From the NCBI RefSeq assembly GCF_017168335.1, contig NZ_JABFAU010000004.1, positions 206,210-270,209 on the forward strand: a stretch of DNA of 64,000 bases. Direction: 5' to 3'. Shown in pieces: positions 18,825 through 26,754 of this stretch. How positions within the stretch are numbered: the stretch's first letter is position 1; every line of letters begins with the position of its first letter. The stretch is from Rhodococcus sp. KRD162 (GTDB lineage Bacteria > Actinomycetota > Actinomycetes > Mycobacteriales > Mycobacteriaceae). The notes under the pieces were generated by a model that had not been told where the DNA came from, searched no databases, and saw nothing but the letters and a program-made list of their open reading frames with translations. A program made the position numbers and the translations under genes.

Positions 18825-19799
18825 GTGTTCCCCACCGACCGCCCTCGACGTCTGCGCCGCACCCCGGCCATTCGTCGGCTCGTGGCCGAAACGTCTTTGG
18901 AACCAAGGCATCTGGTGCTTCCGATGTTCGTCGCCGACGGCATCACCGAGCCTCGGGCGATCACCTCGATGCCCGGAGTGTTCCAACACACGCTCGATTC
19001 GCTGAGCGAGGCGGCCGAGGAAGCCGTCACGGCGGGCGTCGGTGGCCTCATGCTGTTCGGTGTGCCCAAGCCCGAGGACAAAGACGAAAATGGCTCGGGC
19101 GCAACCGATCCCGATGGGATTCTCAATCGCGGACTGGCTCGGTTGAAGGCGGACCTCGGGGACTCCACGGTCATCATGGCCGATACCTGCCTGGACGAGT
19201 TCACCTCCCACGGACATTGCGGTGTGCTGGGAGCGAACGGATCGATCGACAACGATGCCACCCTGGTGCGCTACGTGGACATGGCCGTAGCGCAGGCAGA
19301 GGCGGGCGCACATCTGCTCGGACCGAGCGGAATGATGGACGGGCAGATCGGTGCGATCCGGGCCGGACTCGACGCGGCCGGGCATGTGGAGGTCGGACAA
19401 CTCGCGTACTCGGCGAAATACGCCTCGGCGTTCTACGGCCCGTTCCGTGAAGCCGTGGGGTCCTCGCTGGAGGGCGACCGCCGCACGTACCAACAGGACG
19501 CAGCGAATCGCCGCGAGGCCACCCGCGAGGTGGAGCTCGATCTCGCCGAGGGTGCCGACATGGTGATGGTCAAGCCTGCGATGTCCTATCTCGACATCGT
19601 GCGTGATGTCGTCGAGATGTCACCGGTTCCAGTTGCGGCTTATCAGATTTCCGGGGAATATGCCATGATCACCGCCGCCGCGCAGAACGGGTGGATCGAT
19701 CGCGACGCCGCGATCCTGGAATCACTCGTCGGCATCCGGCGCGCAGGTGCAGACGTGGTACTGACCTACTGGGCTACCGAAGTGGCGGGCCGACTGTGA
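18825..19799 (+). CDS. hemB: Delta-aminolevulinic acid dehydratase (porphobilinogen synthase)
   Basis: Condenses two 5-aminolevulinates to porphobilinogen. The 324-residue protein has both Schiff-base lysine contexts, [15 protein letters not shown] and [14 protein letters not shown]. The metal region reads [15 protein letters not shown]: the middle cysteine of the zinc-type CxCxxxxxxxC site is aspartate, so the zinc site is incomplete and magnesium dependence is possible. GTG at 18825 gives [15 protein letters not shown], the normal N terminus. It is placed last in the hem cluster, and its stop overlaps the next gene (GTGA). Confidence 0.96.
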   Translation: MFPTDRPRRLRRTPAIRRLVAETSLEPRHLVLPMFVADGITEPRAITSMPGVFQHTLDSLSEAAEEAVTAGVGGLMLFGVPKPEDKDENGSGATDPDGILNRGLARLKADLGDSTVIMADTCLDEFTSHGHCGVLGANGSIDNDATLVRYVDMAVAQAEAGAHLLGPSGMMDGQIGAIRAGLDAAGHVEVGQLAYSAKYASAFYGPFREAVGSSLEGDRRTYQQDAANRREATREVELDLAEGADMVMVKPAMSYLDIVRDVVEMSPVPVAAYQISGEYAMITAAAQNGWIDRDAAILESLVGIRRAGADVVLTYWATEVAGRL

Positions 19800-20422
19800 A
19801 CGATCTTCCACCGGGCAACAACAATCCCGACAGCAACGTGCCGGGCAATCCGCCGCCACAACCTGATTGGCAGCGCTGGGAGCTCGAACACGGCTTCCCA
19901 CAGTCGGGTCCGGAACTCGAGCCGACGCCGCGCCCGGCACCGGTCGACATCGAGACCTCTCGCCACCTGTGGTGGGGAGTAGCGCTGATCGGTGCGATCT
20001 CCGCGCTGTACTCACTGTGGACGCTGTTCGGCGTGCGCGAGCAATTTGCGCAGTCGCTGCTCGACGACCTCGCGGCGCAGAACGCGGCAGCGGACATGAC
20101 CGTCGAGTCCACGCAGTCGATGGTGACGGTGATGCTGGTGATCACGGTCTTCGTCGTGTTCGGCTTCGGTGCGTTGTTCCTGTTCTGGGTCGAGCGCATG
20201 CGCACGGGCAAGATGTGGGCCCGCATGCTGCTCACCGTCATCGGCTCGTTCACCGTGTTCACCACGCTCGTGGACCTGTTCGCCATAGCGTCGAGCGCCG
20301 GTGCGATGAACATCGTGATGAGTGTCCTCGGCATCGGCCAGGGGGTGCTCGCGGCCGGGGCGATCTACCTGATGCATCGTCGGGAATCCAACGAGTACTT
20401 CCTCGCGTCGAAAAAAAGGTAA
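19796..20422 (+). CDS. Conserved membrane protein with proline-rich N terminus, Rv0513-like
   Basis: A 208-residue protein whose first 60 residues are Pro/Asn-rich and cytosolic-looking. Four membrane segments follow ([80 protein letters not shown]). The C terminus is basic. It overlaps the hemB stop and takes the place of Rv0513. No catalytic motif is seen; function unknown. Confidence 0.75.
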   Translation: MNDLPPGNNNPDSNVPGNPPPQPDWQRWELEHGFPQSGPELEPTPRPAPVDIETSRHLWWGVALIGAISALYSLWTLFGVREQFAQSLLDDLAAQNAAADMTVESTQSMVTVMLVITVFVVFGFGALFLFWVERMRTGKMWARMLLTVIGSFTVFTTLVDLFAIASSAGAMNIVMSVLGIGQGVLAAGAIYLMHRRESNEYFLASKKR

Positions 20423-20502
20423 TTTCGGGCGTGTTCCGAGTCGAGAAACCGGCCGAGTGACTAGCATCACACCGGACATCGTTTCGAGTGATCGGATTCG
20501 GC

Positions 20503-20676
20503 ATGGCAGAGAACACCCCTGCAGCGGCACACGTTGCGCAGCCGAGCATCGAACCGGTAGAAGATCGCGAGGCCTGTCCCGCCGAGGCCGGTCGACCAGG
20601 TCTGGCGCTACTGGGACTACTACTCGCAGTCGCTGCCGCGATCGCCATCATGGCCCTGGGCATTTCTGCAGGCTGA
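20503..20676 (+). CDS. Small single-pass membrane protein
   Basis: A 57-residue frame starting MAENTPAAAHVAQPSIEPVE, with one hydrophobic helix (GLALLGLLLAVAAAIAIMAL) ending at the C terminus. The soluble acidic N terminus and C-terminal anchor suggest a tail-anchored peptide. It may correspond in position to Rv0514. Evidence for coding is the clean hydrophobic pattern and placement between same-strand membrane genes; an in-frame GTG at 20488 is an alternative start. Confidence 0.5.
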   Translation: MAENTPAAAHVAQPSIEPVEDREACPAEAGRPGLALLGLLLAVAAAIAIMALGISAG

Positions 20677-20737
20677 ACCCCAGACGACGGTGCTCGATCT
20701 CGGTCGGCGCGGCCGCTGACTCGACCACGGTGGCAGG

Positions 20738-21175
20738 ATGTCTGGCGTGAGCGCAGAAATGGACGCCCCGATGGCCCGGCCCCGTGTGGTGTCCGTCGCC
20801 TACTGGTTGTGGCTGGCTTCGGCAGTGTTGCTGATCGTGGTCTGCATGATCGCGTTGACGCTCCCGAGCGAGCAGATTCGTGGATCGTTCGAGACGGCGG
20901 AACAGGGAGACTCGTTCCTGACCGTCTTTCGCGGTTTCGGAGTGATCTCCGGGGTGGTAGGGCTGGCCGTCGGGCTGATGTCGGGCCCCGTACGCGGCGG
21001 TGACCGCAGGTTTCGGCGCGCCCTGGTGGCCTTGTCCGCAAGCGTGTCACTGCTGCTGATCTTCGCGTCGTTGGTCTTCCCCGTCGCACCCACAGTGATC
21101 ACCGTCGGTTTGATCGTCGCAGCCGTCCTCGTCTATCGGCCTTCGGCGCGGGAGTGGTTCCACCGTGAGCAGTGA
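20738..21175 (+). CDS. Four-helix membrane protein of unknown function
   Basis: A 145-residue protein with four predicted membrane helices (YWLWLASAVLLIVVCMIALT, GFGVISGVVGLAVGLMSGPV, ALVALSASVSLLLIFASLVF, VITVGLIVAAVLVYRPSARE) and a charged end EWFHREQ. The start may be ATG at 20738 or GTG at 20747. The stop region overlaps the next gene by 11 bases, so it heads a three-gene membrane-protein operon running to 21901. I do not recognise the family. Confidence 0.7.
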   Translation: MSGVSAEMDAPMARPRVVSVAYWLWLASAVLLIVVCMIALTLPSEQIRGSFETAEQGDSFLTVFRGFGVISGVVGLAVGLMSGPVRGGDRRFRRALVALSASVSLLLIFASLVFPVAPTVITVGLIVAAVLVYRPSAREWFHREQ

Positions 21176-21653
21176 GATCCCCACCCGAGAACCCGTTCTG
21201 TTCCACGAGCCCGGCGGTCGGTGGCGCATGCTGGCCTGGGGTCCGGCGTTCTGTCTCGTGGTGTTGGTAGTGGAGTTGGTAACCGGCCCGGTGATCCACT
21301 GGTTCGGCCTGGTGGTGTTCGCGCTGATCCTGGTCGGTTTCACCTACGTTCAGCTGCGCGCCGCGCGGATGCACGTCAGCGTCGAACTCACGCCCCGGCA
21401 GCTGCGTCAAGGTACCGAGACCGTCGACCTGGTCGACATCACCGAAATTTTCCCGCCTGCCGAGTACGCCGACAACGAGTACGAACCCAAGAAGTGGGAG
21501 ACCGCGCGCGTGCTCGGTGAACTCGCGGGCGTACCGCGCAAACGCAACGGCATCGGGCTGCGTCTGGTGGGCGGCGGATTGGTTCAAGCGTGGGCCAAGG
21601 ACGACGACGGGTTGCGTTCGGCCCTCGAAGCGGCCACGCGGGAGAGCCTGTGA
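21165..21653 (+). CDS. Membrane-anchored protein, possibly DUF3093/PH-like
   Basis: A 162-residue protein with two adjacent membrane helices (GPAFCLVVLVVELVTGPVIH, FGLVVFALILVGFTYVQLRA). A cytosolic domain follows with the strands MHVSVELTPRQLRQG and GLRLVGGGLVQAWAKDDDGL. The arrangement of a helical hairpin plus a small beta-rich domain resembles DUF3093 or bacterial PH-like proteins, but this is only a shape-level match. It overlaps the neighbouring genes at both ends and is therefore translationally coupled. Confidence 0.68.
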   Translation: MSSEIPTREPVLFHEPGGRWRMLAWGPAFCLVVLVVELVTGPVIHWFGLVVFALILVGFTYVQLRAARMHVSVELTPRQLRQGTETVDLVDITEIFPPAEYADNEYEPKKWETARVLGELAGVPRKRNGIGLRLVGGGLVQAWAKDDDGLRSALEAATRESL

Positions 21654-21901
21654 GGAAGGTTCTCGGCTGGGCAGAGGTTCTGCTGGCACTGCTCGCCGTG
21701 ATCGGGGCCGTTGCCTGCTGGAATTCGGGTGTGCGCACCACCGAGTTTCCGGCTGTTCCCGATGTGTCCCCGGCGTACTCGGGGACGTTCTACTCGGGTT
21801 CCTGGATCGCGCTCGCCGCGCTTGCCGTGATCGTGGGAGCACTGTTGCTCATCGACGGCGTCCGCCGAGTCCTGATGGATCCATCTTCCCCTACCGGGTA
21901 G
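21650..21901 (+). CDS. Small two-helix membrane protein
   Basis: An 83-residue protein with helices VLGWAEVLLALLAVIGAVAC and SWIALAALAVIVGALLLIDG separated by a short extracytoplasmic loop. The GTG start overlaps the preceding stop. Its last codons carry the left part of the CsoR-type operator for the next gene, so coding and regulatory sequence overlap. Function unknown. Confidence 0.65.
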   Translation: MRKVLGWAEVLLALLAVIGAVACWNSGVRTTEFPAVPDVSPAYSGTFYSGSWIALAALAVIVGALLLIDGVRRVLMDPSSPTG

Positions 21902-21904
21902 GGG
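21888..21904 (+). promoter_or_regulatory. CsoR operator within a leaderless-type promoter
   Basis: CCCCTACCGGGTAGGGG is a perfect inverted repeat with 7-base arms and a 3-base centre. CsoR operators are G-tract-rich palindromes with a TACCCC/GGGGTA-like core. A -10 element TATCAT (21905-21910) follows directly and the csoR ATG is at 21918, so the palindrome fills the -35/-10 spacer and the transcript would begin at or next to the start codon. Confidence 0.7.
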
Positions 21905-21917
21905 TATCATCGTCGGC

Positions 21918-22199
21918 ATGAGCAGCTACAGCGCCGAGCAGGACGATCTGTTGAAGCGATTGCGTCGCATCGAAGGACAAGTGGCCGGGATTTCCCGGAT
22001 GGTTGCCGACGATCGCTACTGCATCGACGTCCTCACCCAGGTCTCTGCCGCAACCAAAGCGCTGCAGTCGGTGTCGTTGAAGCTGCTCGATGCGCACCTG
22101 GCCGGCTGCGTCGTCGACGCCGCGAGGCATGGCGGCCCGGAGGCGGACGCGAAAGTGAAAGAGGCCTCCGAGGCCATCGCGCGCCTCGTACGTTCCTGA
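21918..22199 (+). CDS. csoR: Copper-sensing transcriptional repressor CsoR
   Basis: A 93-residue four-helix-bundle DUF156 repressor. The N-terminal RLRRIEGQVAGISRMVADD is the family hallmark. The Cu(I) ligands are present as Cys in DRYCIDVL and His plus Cys in LLDAHLAGCVVD (the C-H-C triad), so copper sensing is favoured over formaldehyde (FrmR) or nickel (RcnR). Cu(I) binding should release the operator just upstream. copZ follows by 19 bases; no CopA-type ATPase is adjacent. Confidence 0.93.
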   Translation: MSSYSAEQDDLLKRLRRIEGQVAGISRMVADDRYCIDVLTQVSAATKALQSVSLKLLDAHLAGCVVDAARHGGPEADAKVKEASEAIARLVRS

Positions 22200-22218
22200 C
22201 TACACGAAAGGCAATCCC

Positions 22219-22422
22219 ATGCAGACGACATATTCTGTCGAGGGCATGACGTGCGCACATTGTGCCGCGTCGGTGAAGGAAGAAGTGTCCGAAATCGCCG
22301 GTGTGACCGGCGTGGACGTCGATGTGGACACCGGATCGGTCGTGGTGAGCAGCGACGCAACGCTGGCCACCTCGTTGGTGGACGCCGCCGTCTCCGAGGC
22401 GGGATATCGACTCGCGTCGTGA
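22219..22422 (+). CDS. copZ: Copper chaperone (HMA domain), CopZ-like
   Basis: A 67-residue ferredoxin-like HMA domain with the Cu(I)-binding motif GMTCAHCAASV at residues 9-19. It would carry copper in the cytosol to an exporter or deliver it to CsoR. It follows csoR by 19 bases and is almost certainly derepressed with it. The usual P-type ATPase partner is not within the window. Confidence 0.92.
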   Translation: MQTTYSVEGMTCAHCAASVKEEVSEIAGVTGVDVDVDTGSVVVSSDATLATSLVDAAVSEAGYRLAS

Positions 22423-22507
22423 GCTGGCGCACCGCTTCGCGAGTGTGATAGAGATCATGACGTAACGGTCATAACGGGCCGTCAGCGGATCGCCGTCAGG
22501 AGAGTGG

Positions 22508-23686
22508 ATGAACAAGCTGGTGTCCAGTACCGGAGTCCTCGCCGCGAGTGTTTTCCTGACGCTGGCATGTTCGACCGGCGCAACGGCCCAGCCGGATCCT
22601 CTCCCCGATCTGACGGTCACGACTGTTCTCGACGGGCTCGCCAAGCCGTGGGATGTGGTGGTCGCCCCGGACGGAACCGTGCTGACGGGGGAGCGGGCCG
22701 GACGGTTCGTGATCCGCGACGTCTCCGGAACCACCCGCGAGCTCGCAGCGGACCTGGACGATCTGTACGCGTCCGGTGAGACGGGACTAATGGGCATCGC
22801 TCTGGCGACGGATTTCGACTCGTCGAGAACGATCTACACCTGCCAGGGCGTGCTCGGTGATGGGGGCGCAGGTACCGGCAGCGCAGGCACCGGCAGCGCG
22901 GGCGGCGGCAGCGACAATCACATCGCCGTGTTCTCGTGGACCGTGGACCCGGAATGGACCGCGCTCACCCGCACCGGCACTCTCGTCGACGATATTCCCG
23001 TAGCCGACGGAGGACGACACGGTGGATGCCGCATTCTGGCCCATCCCGACGGCACCCTGTACGTGGGAACCGGCGACACTGCGTCGCCGACGGTCCCACA
23101 GTCGCGAGATTCGTTGGGCGGCAAAGTGCTGCATATCGAGGCCGACGGTTCCCCGGCCGCCGACTCCCCGGATCGCATCTTCACGCTCGGCCACCGCAAC
23201 GTGCAGGGTCTGGCGATCCGACCCGGCACCGATCAGATCTACGAAGTGGAGCAAGGGACCAGCCGAGACGACGAGCTGAACCTGCTCGTGCCCGGCGGCA
23301 ACTACGGATACCGCCCCGATCGGCTTCCACTGATCTACGACGAATCCGTTCCGATGACCGATCCCACCCGGGTGCCAGGGGCACGTGAGGCGGTGTGGAG
23401 CTCGGGTAGTCCCACCATCGCAACACCCGGTCTGACCTTCGCGAACGGCGCGGGGTGGGGTTCGTGGAACGGAGCTGCGGTGATCTCGAGCCAACAGGCC
23501 GAGAAGCTCGTGTTCCTCAAACTGTCCGAGGACGGCACCGAGTACGTCGACGAGGCCGACGCCCTGGTGGGGACCTACGGTCGACTGCGCTCGCTCACCA
23601 GCTTCGGCACCGATGGCGCCTTCCTGCTCACCACGGACAACGGGTCCCAGGACAAGGTTCTGCTCGTCACTCCCGCTGCCGACTGA
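22508..23686 (+). CDS. Lipoprotein PQQ-type sugar (glucose/sorbosone) dehydrogenase
   Basis: A 392-residue exported beta-propeller. The signal peptide ends in a lipobox, VFLTLACS (Cys21). Family motifs include LAKPWDVVVAPDGTVLTGER, GLMGIALATDF, GGRHGGCRILAHPDGTLYVG, GHRNVQGLAIRPGT and EVEQGTSRDDELNLLVPGGN. Homologues oxidise aldose sugars with PQQ, but the substrate is unknown. A Gly/Ser/Thr-rich insert (AGTGSAGTGSAGGGS, about residues 119-134) interrupts the first blades. The start of the cyclase-family gene overlaps its stop. Confidence 0.85.
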   Translation: MNKLVSSTGVLAASVFLTLACSTGATAQPDPLPDLTVTTVLDGLAKPWDVVVAPDGTVLTGERAGRFVIRDVSGTTRELAADLDDLYASGETGLMGIALATDFDSSRTIYTCQGVLGDGGAGTGSAGTGSAGGGSDNHIAVFSWTVDPEWTALTRTGTLVDDIPVADGGRHGGCRILAHPDGTLYVGTGDTASPTVPQSRDSLGGKVLHIEADGSPAADSPDRIFTLGHRNVQGLAIRPGTDQIYEVEQGTSRDDELNLLVPGGNYGYRPDRLPLIYDESVPMTDPTRVPGAREAVWSSGSPTIATPGLTFANGAGWGSWNGAAVISSQQAEKLVFLKLSEDGTEYVDEADALVGTYGRLRSLTSFGTDGAFLLTTDNGSQDKVLLVTPAAD

Positions 23687-24480
23687 TGTGTGGGCCGGAG
23701 GTCGTCGAGACGGTCCACCGCAGAATCGGGCGTAGAGCCCTGCTCGGATCCTGGGGCGCGGCCGCGCTGACCGTCGCAGCGTCCGGCACGGTGCGAGCAG
23801 AACCCGCGGTCGCTGCGGCCATTCCGGCGGGACGCTTGATCGATTTGACGCACACCCTCGGCCCGAGCTTTCCGGTCTGGCCGGGCAACGCGCGCTTCTC
23901 GATGCGTCCGGTTGCGGCCTACGAGTTCGGCGGATTCCTGGTGAACGAGCTCTCGTACTGGGAGCACACCGGTACACACATCGATGCACCTGCGCACCGT
24001 GTTCGCGGCGGTGCCACGGCAGACGTCATACCCCTCGAAGACCTCATCGCCCCGCTGGTCGTCGTCGATATCTCGGAGCGCGCGGCGGTCGATCCGGAGG
24101 CGGTGGTGACCACCGAGGACATCGCCGGGTGGGAGCGCGTGCACGGCCGGATACCCGACCGAGCCGTCGTGGCGATGCACAGTCGGTGGCAGACCAGGCT
24201 CGCCGAGGGCTCCGCGCCGGGATTCGGTGGTGACGCGGCGGACATGCTGGTGCGTGAGCGCAACATCGTCGGAATCGGGGTGGACACGCTCAGCTTGGAC
24301 CGGATGAACGATCGCCTGTACCCGGCCCACACAGCGGTCCTCGGTGCCGGGCGGTACGGAATCGAGGCCTTGGCCAATCTGGATGCGGTGCCCCCGGCAG
24401 GGGCGACGGTCGTGATCGGCGCACCGAAGCACGCGGGCGCGACCGGCGGCCCCTGCCGAGTCTTTGCGGTAGTCCCCTAG
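23686..24480 (+). CDS. Exported cyclase-family (kynurenine formamidase-like) hydrolase
   Basis: A 264-residue protein with a twin-arginine-type leader (RRIGRRALLGSWGAAALTVA, then AEPAVAAA). The mature part is a PF04199 cyclase domain with IDLTHTLGPSFPVWPG and the metal motif SYWEHTGTHIDAPAHRVRGG (the HxGTHxDxPxH signature). IGVDTLSLDR and VVIGAPKHAGATGGP follow. It hydrolyses an amide or lactone-like bond; the substrate is unknown. Its ATG overlaps the sugar dehydrogenase stop, so the two exported proteins are made together. Confidence 0.83.
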   Translation: MCGPEVVETVHRRIGRRALLGSWGAAALTVAASGTVRAEPAVAAAIPAGRLIDLTHTLGPSFPVWPGNARFSMRPVAAYEFGGFLVNELSYWEHTGTHIDAPAHRVRGGATADVIPLEDLIAPLVVVDISERAAVDPEAVVTTEDIAGWERVHGRIPDRAVVAMHSRWQTRLAEGSAPGFGGDAADMLVRERNIVGIGVDTLSLDRMNDRLYPAHTAVLGAGRYGIEALANLDAVPPAGATVVIGAPKHAGATGGPCRVFAVVP

Positions 24481-24490
24481 CGGAGAGTCT

Positions 24491-26458
24491 TCAGTTCGCC
24501 TGACTGGGATTGGCGGCGGGTTCTTCCGCGCTCCCCGCTTCCGGATCACCGAGCATCGCCGCACCGACCAATGCGTCGGGAATGCCGAAGCCGTCGACGA
24601 GCAATTCCGCATGGGGGCGCAGTGTGCGGCACCGCTCGTTGATGGCACGGGTGACGGCCTTGGATCGCTCGGTGGACAGGTAGCGATGCTCGATGAACCA
24701 GGCCTTGTCCTGGTCGATCACCGACAGCGCATACAGATCGCAGACCTCCTCGAGCAAATCCTTGGTGGTCGGGTCCTCGCAGGATTCGATGCCGGCGATG
24801 AAGGCTTCGAGAATGATGCGATCGACGTGTGCGCTCGCGGCATGCAACACGTGGTCCTGCACAGCGTTGAACGCTTCGAACGGGCTGGTCTCCTTGGACT
24901 TGGACTGCAACCGGCGAGCGACGGTGGACAGAAGGTATTCCTCGCGGTCCTCGAACATCTTGACCTGGGTGCCGCGGTTGAACAGCGAGCCCTCCTCCTC
25001 GTTGTCCTGACGTCGGTCGAGGATGGTCTGCATGATCGTTTGTGCCGCAGTGCGTTTGACCACGCGGTCGCCCACCATATCGGCGGCGAACTTGACCCAC
25101 TCGACCGGACTCATCGACTTGACGTCATCGGCGTACGCGGTGAGCAGTTCCTTGGCCACCAGCTGAGTGAGCACATGGTTGTCACCCTCGAAGGTGGTGA
25201 ACACATCGGTGTCCGCCTTGAGCGAGATCAGCCGGTTCTCGGCGAGATAGCCTGCGCCGCCACATGCTTCACGGGCTTCCTGAATGGCGGCGGTGGCGTG
25301 CCAGGTGTTCGCGGCCTTGAGTCCGGCAGCCCTCGATTCGAGTTCTCGTTGTTCCTCGGCGTCGGGGTTGTCCGCAGTCTGTAGCTCGTGCATCTTCGAC
25401 ACGAGCTCGTTCTGCGCGAACTGCAGGGCGTAGGACTTGGCGATCAGCGGGAACAGGCGACGCTGATGCACCAGGTAGTCCATGATCAAGACTTCCTGAT
25501 CGGAATCGGGTGCCGAGAACTGCCTGCGCTGCAGTGCGTATCGGGTCGCGATGTCGAGGGCTACGCGGGCCGCAGCAGCGGCGCTGCCGCCGACGGTGAC
25601 GCGGCCGCGGATCAACGTGCCGAGCATCGTGAAGAACCGTCGAGACTTGTTCTCGATGGGGGAGGAGTACGTACCGTCCTCGGAGACGTCCGCGTACTTG
25701 TTGAGCAGGTTGTCGCGCGGAATGCGGACGTGGTCGAACATCAGGCGGCCGTTGTCGACTCCGGGTAGACCGCCCTTGTACTGGCAGTCCGAGGTGGTGA
25801 CTCCGGGCAGGTCGTCACCGTTCTCGTCGCGGAGCGGAACGAAGAAACAGTGCACGCCGTGGCTTTCGGGCTCCTCGCCCGGTCCTGCGGTGATGAGCTG
25901 GGCGAACACCGCGGCGACGGTGGCGGTTTCGGCGGCACCGCCGATGTAGTCCTTACGCGAGGACGGCGTCGGTGAGTTGATGACGAACTCGTCCGTCTTC
26001 GGGTCGTAGGTGGCAGTCGTTTCGAGCGACTGCACGTCGCTGCCGTGTCCGGTCTCGGTCATCGCGAAACAGCCGAGCAGATCCAGACTGATGATCCTGG
26101 GGACGTACGCCTCGTGGTGGCGTTCGGTGCCGAGATTTTCTATGGCACCACCGAACAGCCCCCACTGGACGCCGGCCTTGACCATCAACGACAGGTCGCT
26201 CATCGCGAGCATCTCGATCATCGTCACCGCCGCGCCGACGTCGCCGGTGCCGCCATGTTCCTTCTTGAAGCCGTTGTCGGCTGCGCCTGCAGCGGCGAGA
26301 AGCTTCAGTTGCTCGAGTGCCTTGGTGCGAGCGATGACCGTGTTCGGTGTGTAATGCGGACGGAATTCGTCGCGAGCGAGTTGCGTGCGCGCCTCGTTCT
26401 TCACATCCCGCCAGCGGCCGTCCAGAGTGTTCCGAAGGTGATCCGTTGTGGTTGCCAT
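24491..26458 (-). CDS. Acyl-CoA dehydrogenase/oxidase family protein
   Basis: A 655-residue flavoprotein, longer than a normal acyl-CoA dehydrogenase (about 380) and close to acyl-CoA oxidases. Features are FAMTETGHGSDVQSLETTAT in the middle beta domain, ALQRRQFSAPDSDQEVLIMD, CGGAGYLAENRLISLKADTD and FTTFEGDNHVLTQLVAKELL, the last typical of the oxidase subgroup. A C-terminal oxidase-like extension runs to the end. Whether electrons go to oxygen or to ETF cannot be told from sequence. It stands alone, convergent with the cyclase-family gene. Confidence 0.87.
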   Translation of the reverse strand: MATTTDHLRNTLDGRWRDVKNEARTQLARDEFRPHYTPNTVIARTKALEQLKLLAAAGAADNGFKKEHGGTGDVGAAVTMIEMLAMSDLSLMVKAGVQWGLFGGAIENLGTERHHEAYVPRIISLDLLGCFAMTETGHGSDVQSLETTATYDPKTDEFVINSPTPSSRKDYIGGAAETATVAAVFAQLITAGPGEEPESHGVHCFFVPLRDENGDDLPGVTTSDCQYKGGLPGVDNGRLMFDHVRIPRDNLLNKYADVSEDGTYSSPIENKSRRFFTMLGTLIRGRVTVGGSAAAAARVALDIATRYALQRRQFSAPDSDQEVLIMDYLVHQRRLFPLIAKSYALQFAQNELVSKMHELQTADNPDAEEQRELESRAAGLKAANTWHATAAIQEAREACGGAGYLAENRLISLKADTDVFTTFEGDNHVLTQLVAKELLTAYADDVKSMSPVEWVKFAADMVGDRVVKRTAAQTIMQTILDRRQDNEEEGSLFNRGTQVKMFEDREEYLLSTVARRLQSKSKETSPFEAFNAVQDHVLHAASAHVDRIILEAFIAGIESCEDPTTKDLLEEVCDLYALSVIDQDKAWFIEHRYLSTERSKAVTRAINERCRTLRPHAELLVDGFGIPDALVGAAMLGDPEAGSAEEPAANPSQAN

Positions 26459-26501
26459 ACTCGACGGTAACCTTTTGTGGCCGCTTGTGAGCGCCGTAAA
26501 G

Positions 26502-26708
26502 TCAGACCGGCCAGACGAATTCTCTGAACACTGCCCTGCAGTTCTTCCAGAAGCGCGATGTCGCCGAGGGGACGTCGGCGAACAGCGATGCGCCGTTGTC
26601 CGTGAGCGCCCTGTCCATCAGGGGGCTGAAGTCGGTGAATTCCTCGATCAGAAACTCTTCGAAGCCCGTCGGCCACACGTAGTGCGTTGGTTCGCGCTCC
26701 GACTCCAT
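26502..26708 (-). CDS. Small conserved-looking protein of unknown function
   Basis: A 68-residue frame, MESEREPTHYVWPTGFEEFL to a terminal REFVWPV, rich in aromatic and acidic residues and lacking membrane segments. It lies between two same-strand genes in a short gap where no other frame has coding character. I do not recognise the family. Confidence 0.5.
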   Translation of the reverse strand: MESEREPTHYVWPTGFEEFLIEEFTDFSPLMDRALTDNGASLFADVPSATSRFWKNCRAVFREFVWPV

Positions 26709-26754
26709 GACCGTGAGTGTAATGCAGCGGTAACATCGCTGTTACAAACGGTGG

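Noticed and set aside
22440-22490. Partial repeats TAACGGTCATAACGG before the sugar dehydrogenase gene
   Set aside because: The repeats are short and imperfect and match no operator I know; they could be chance.
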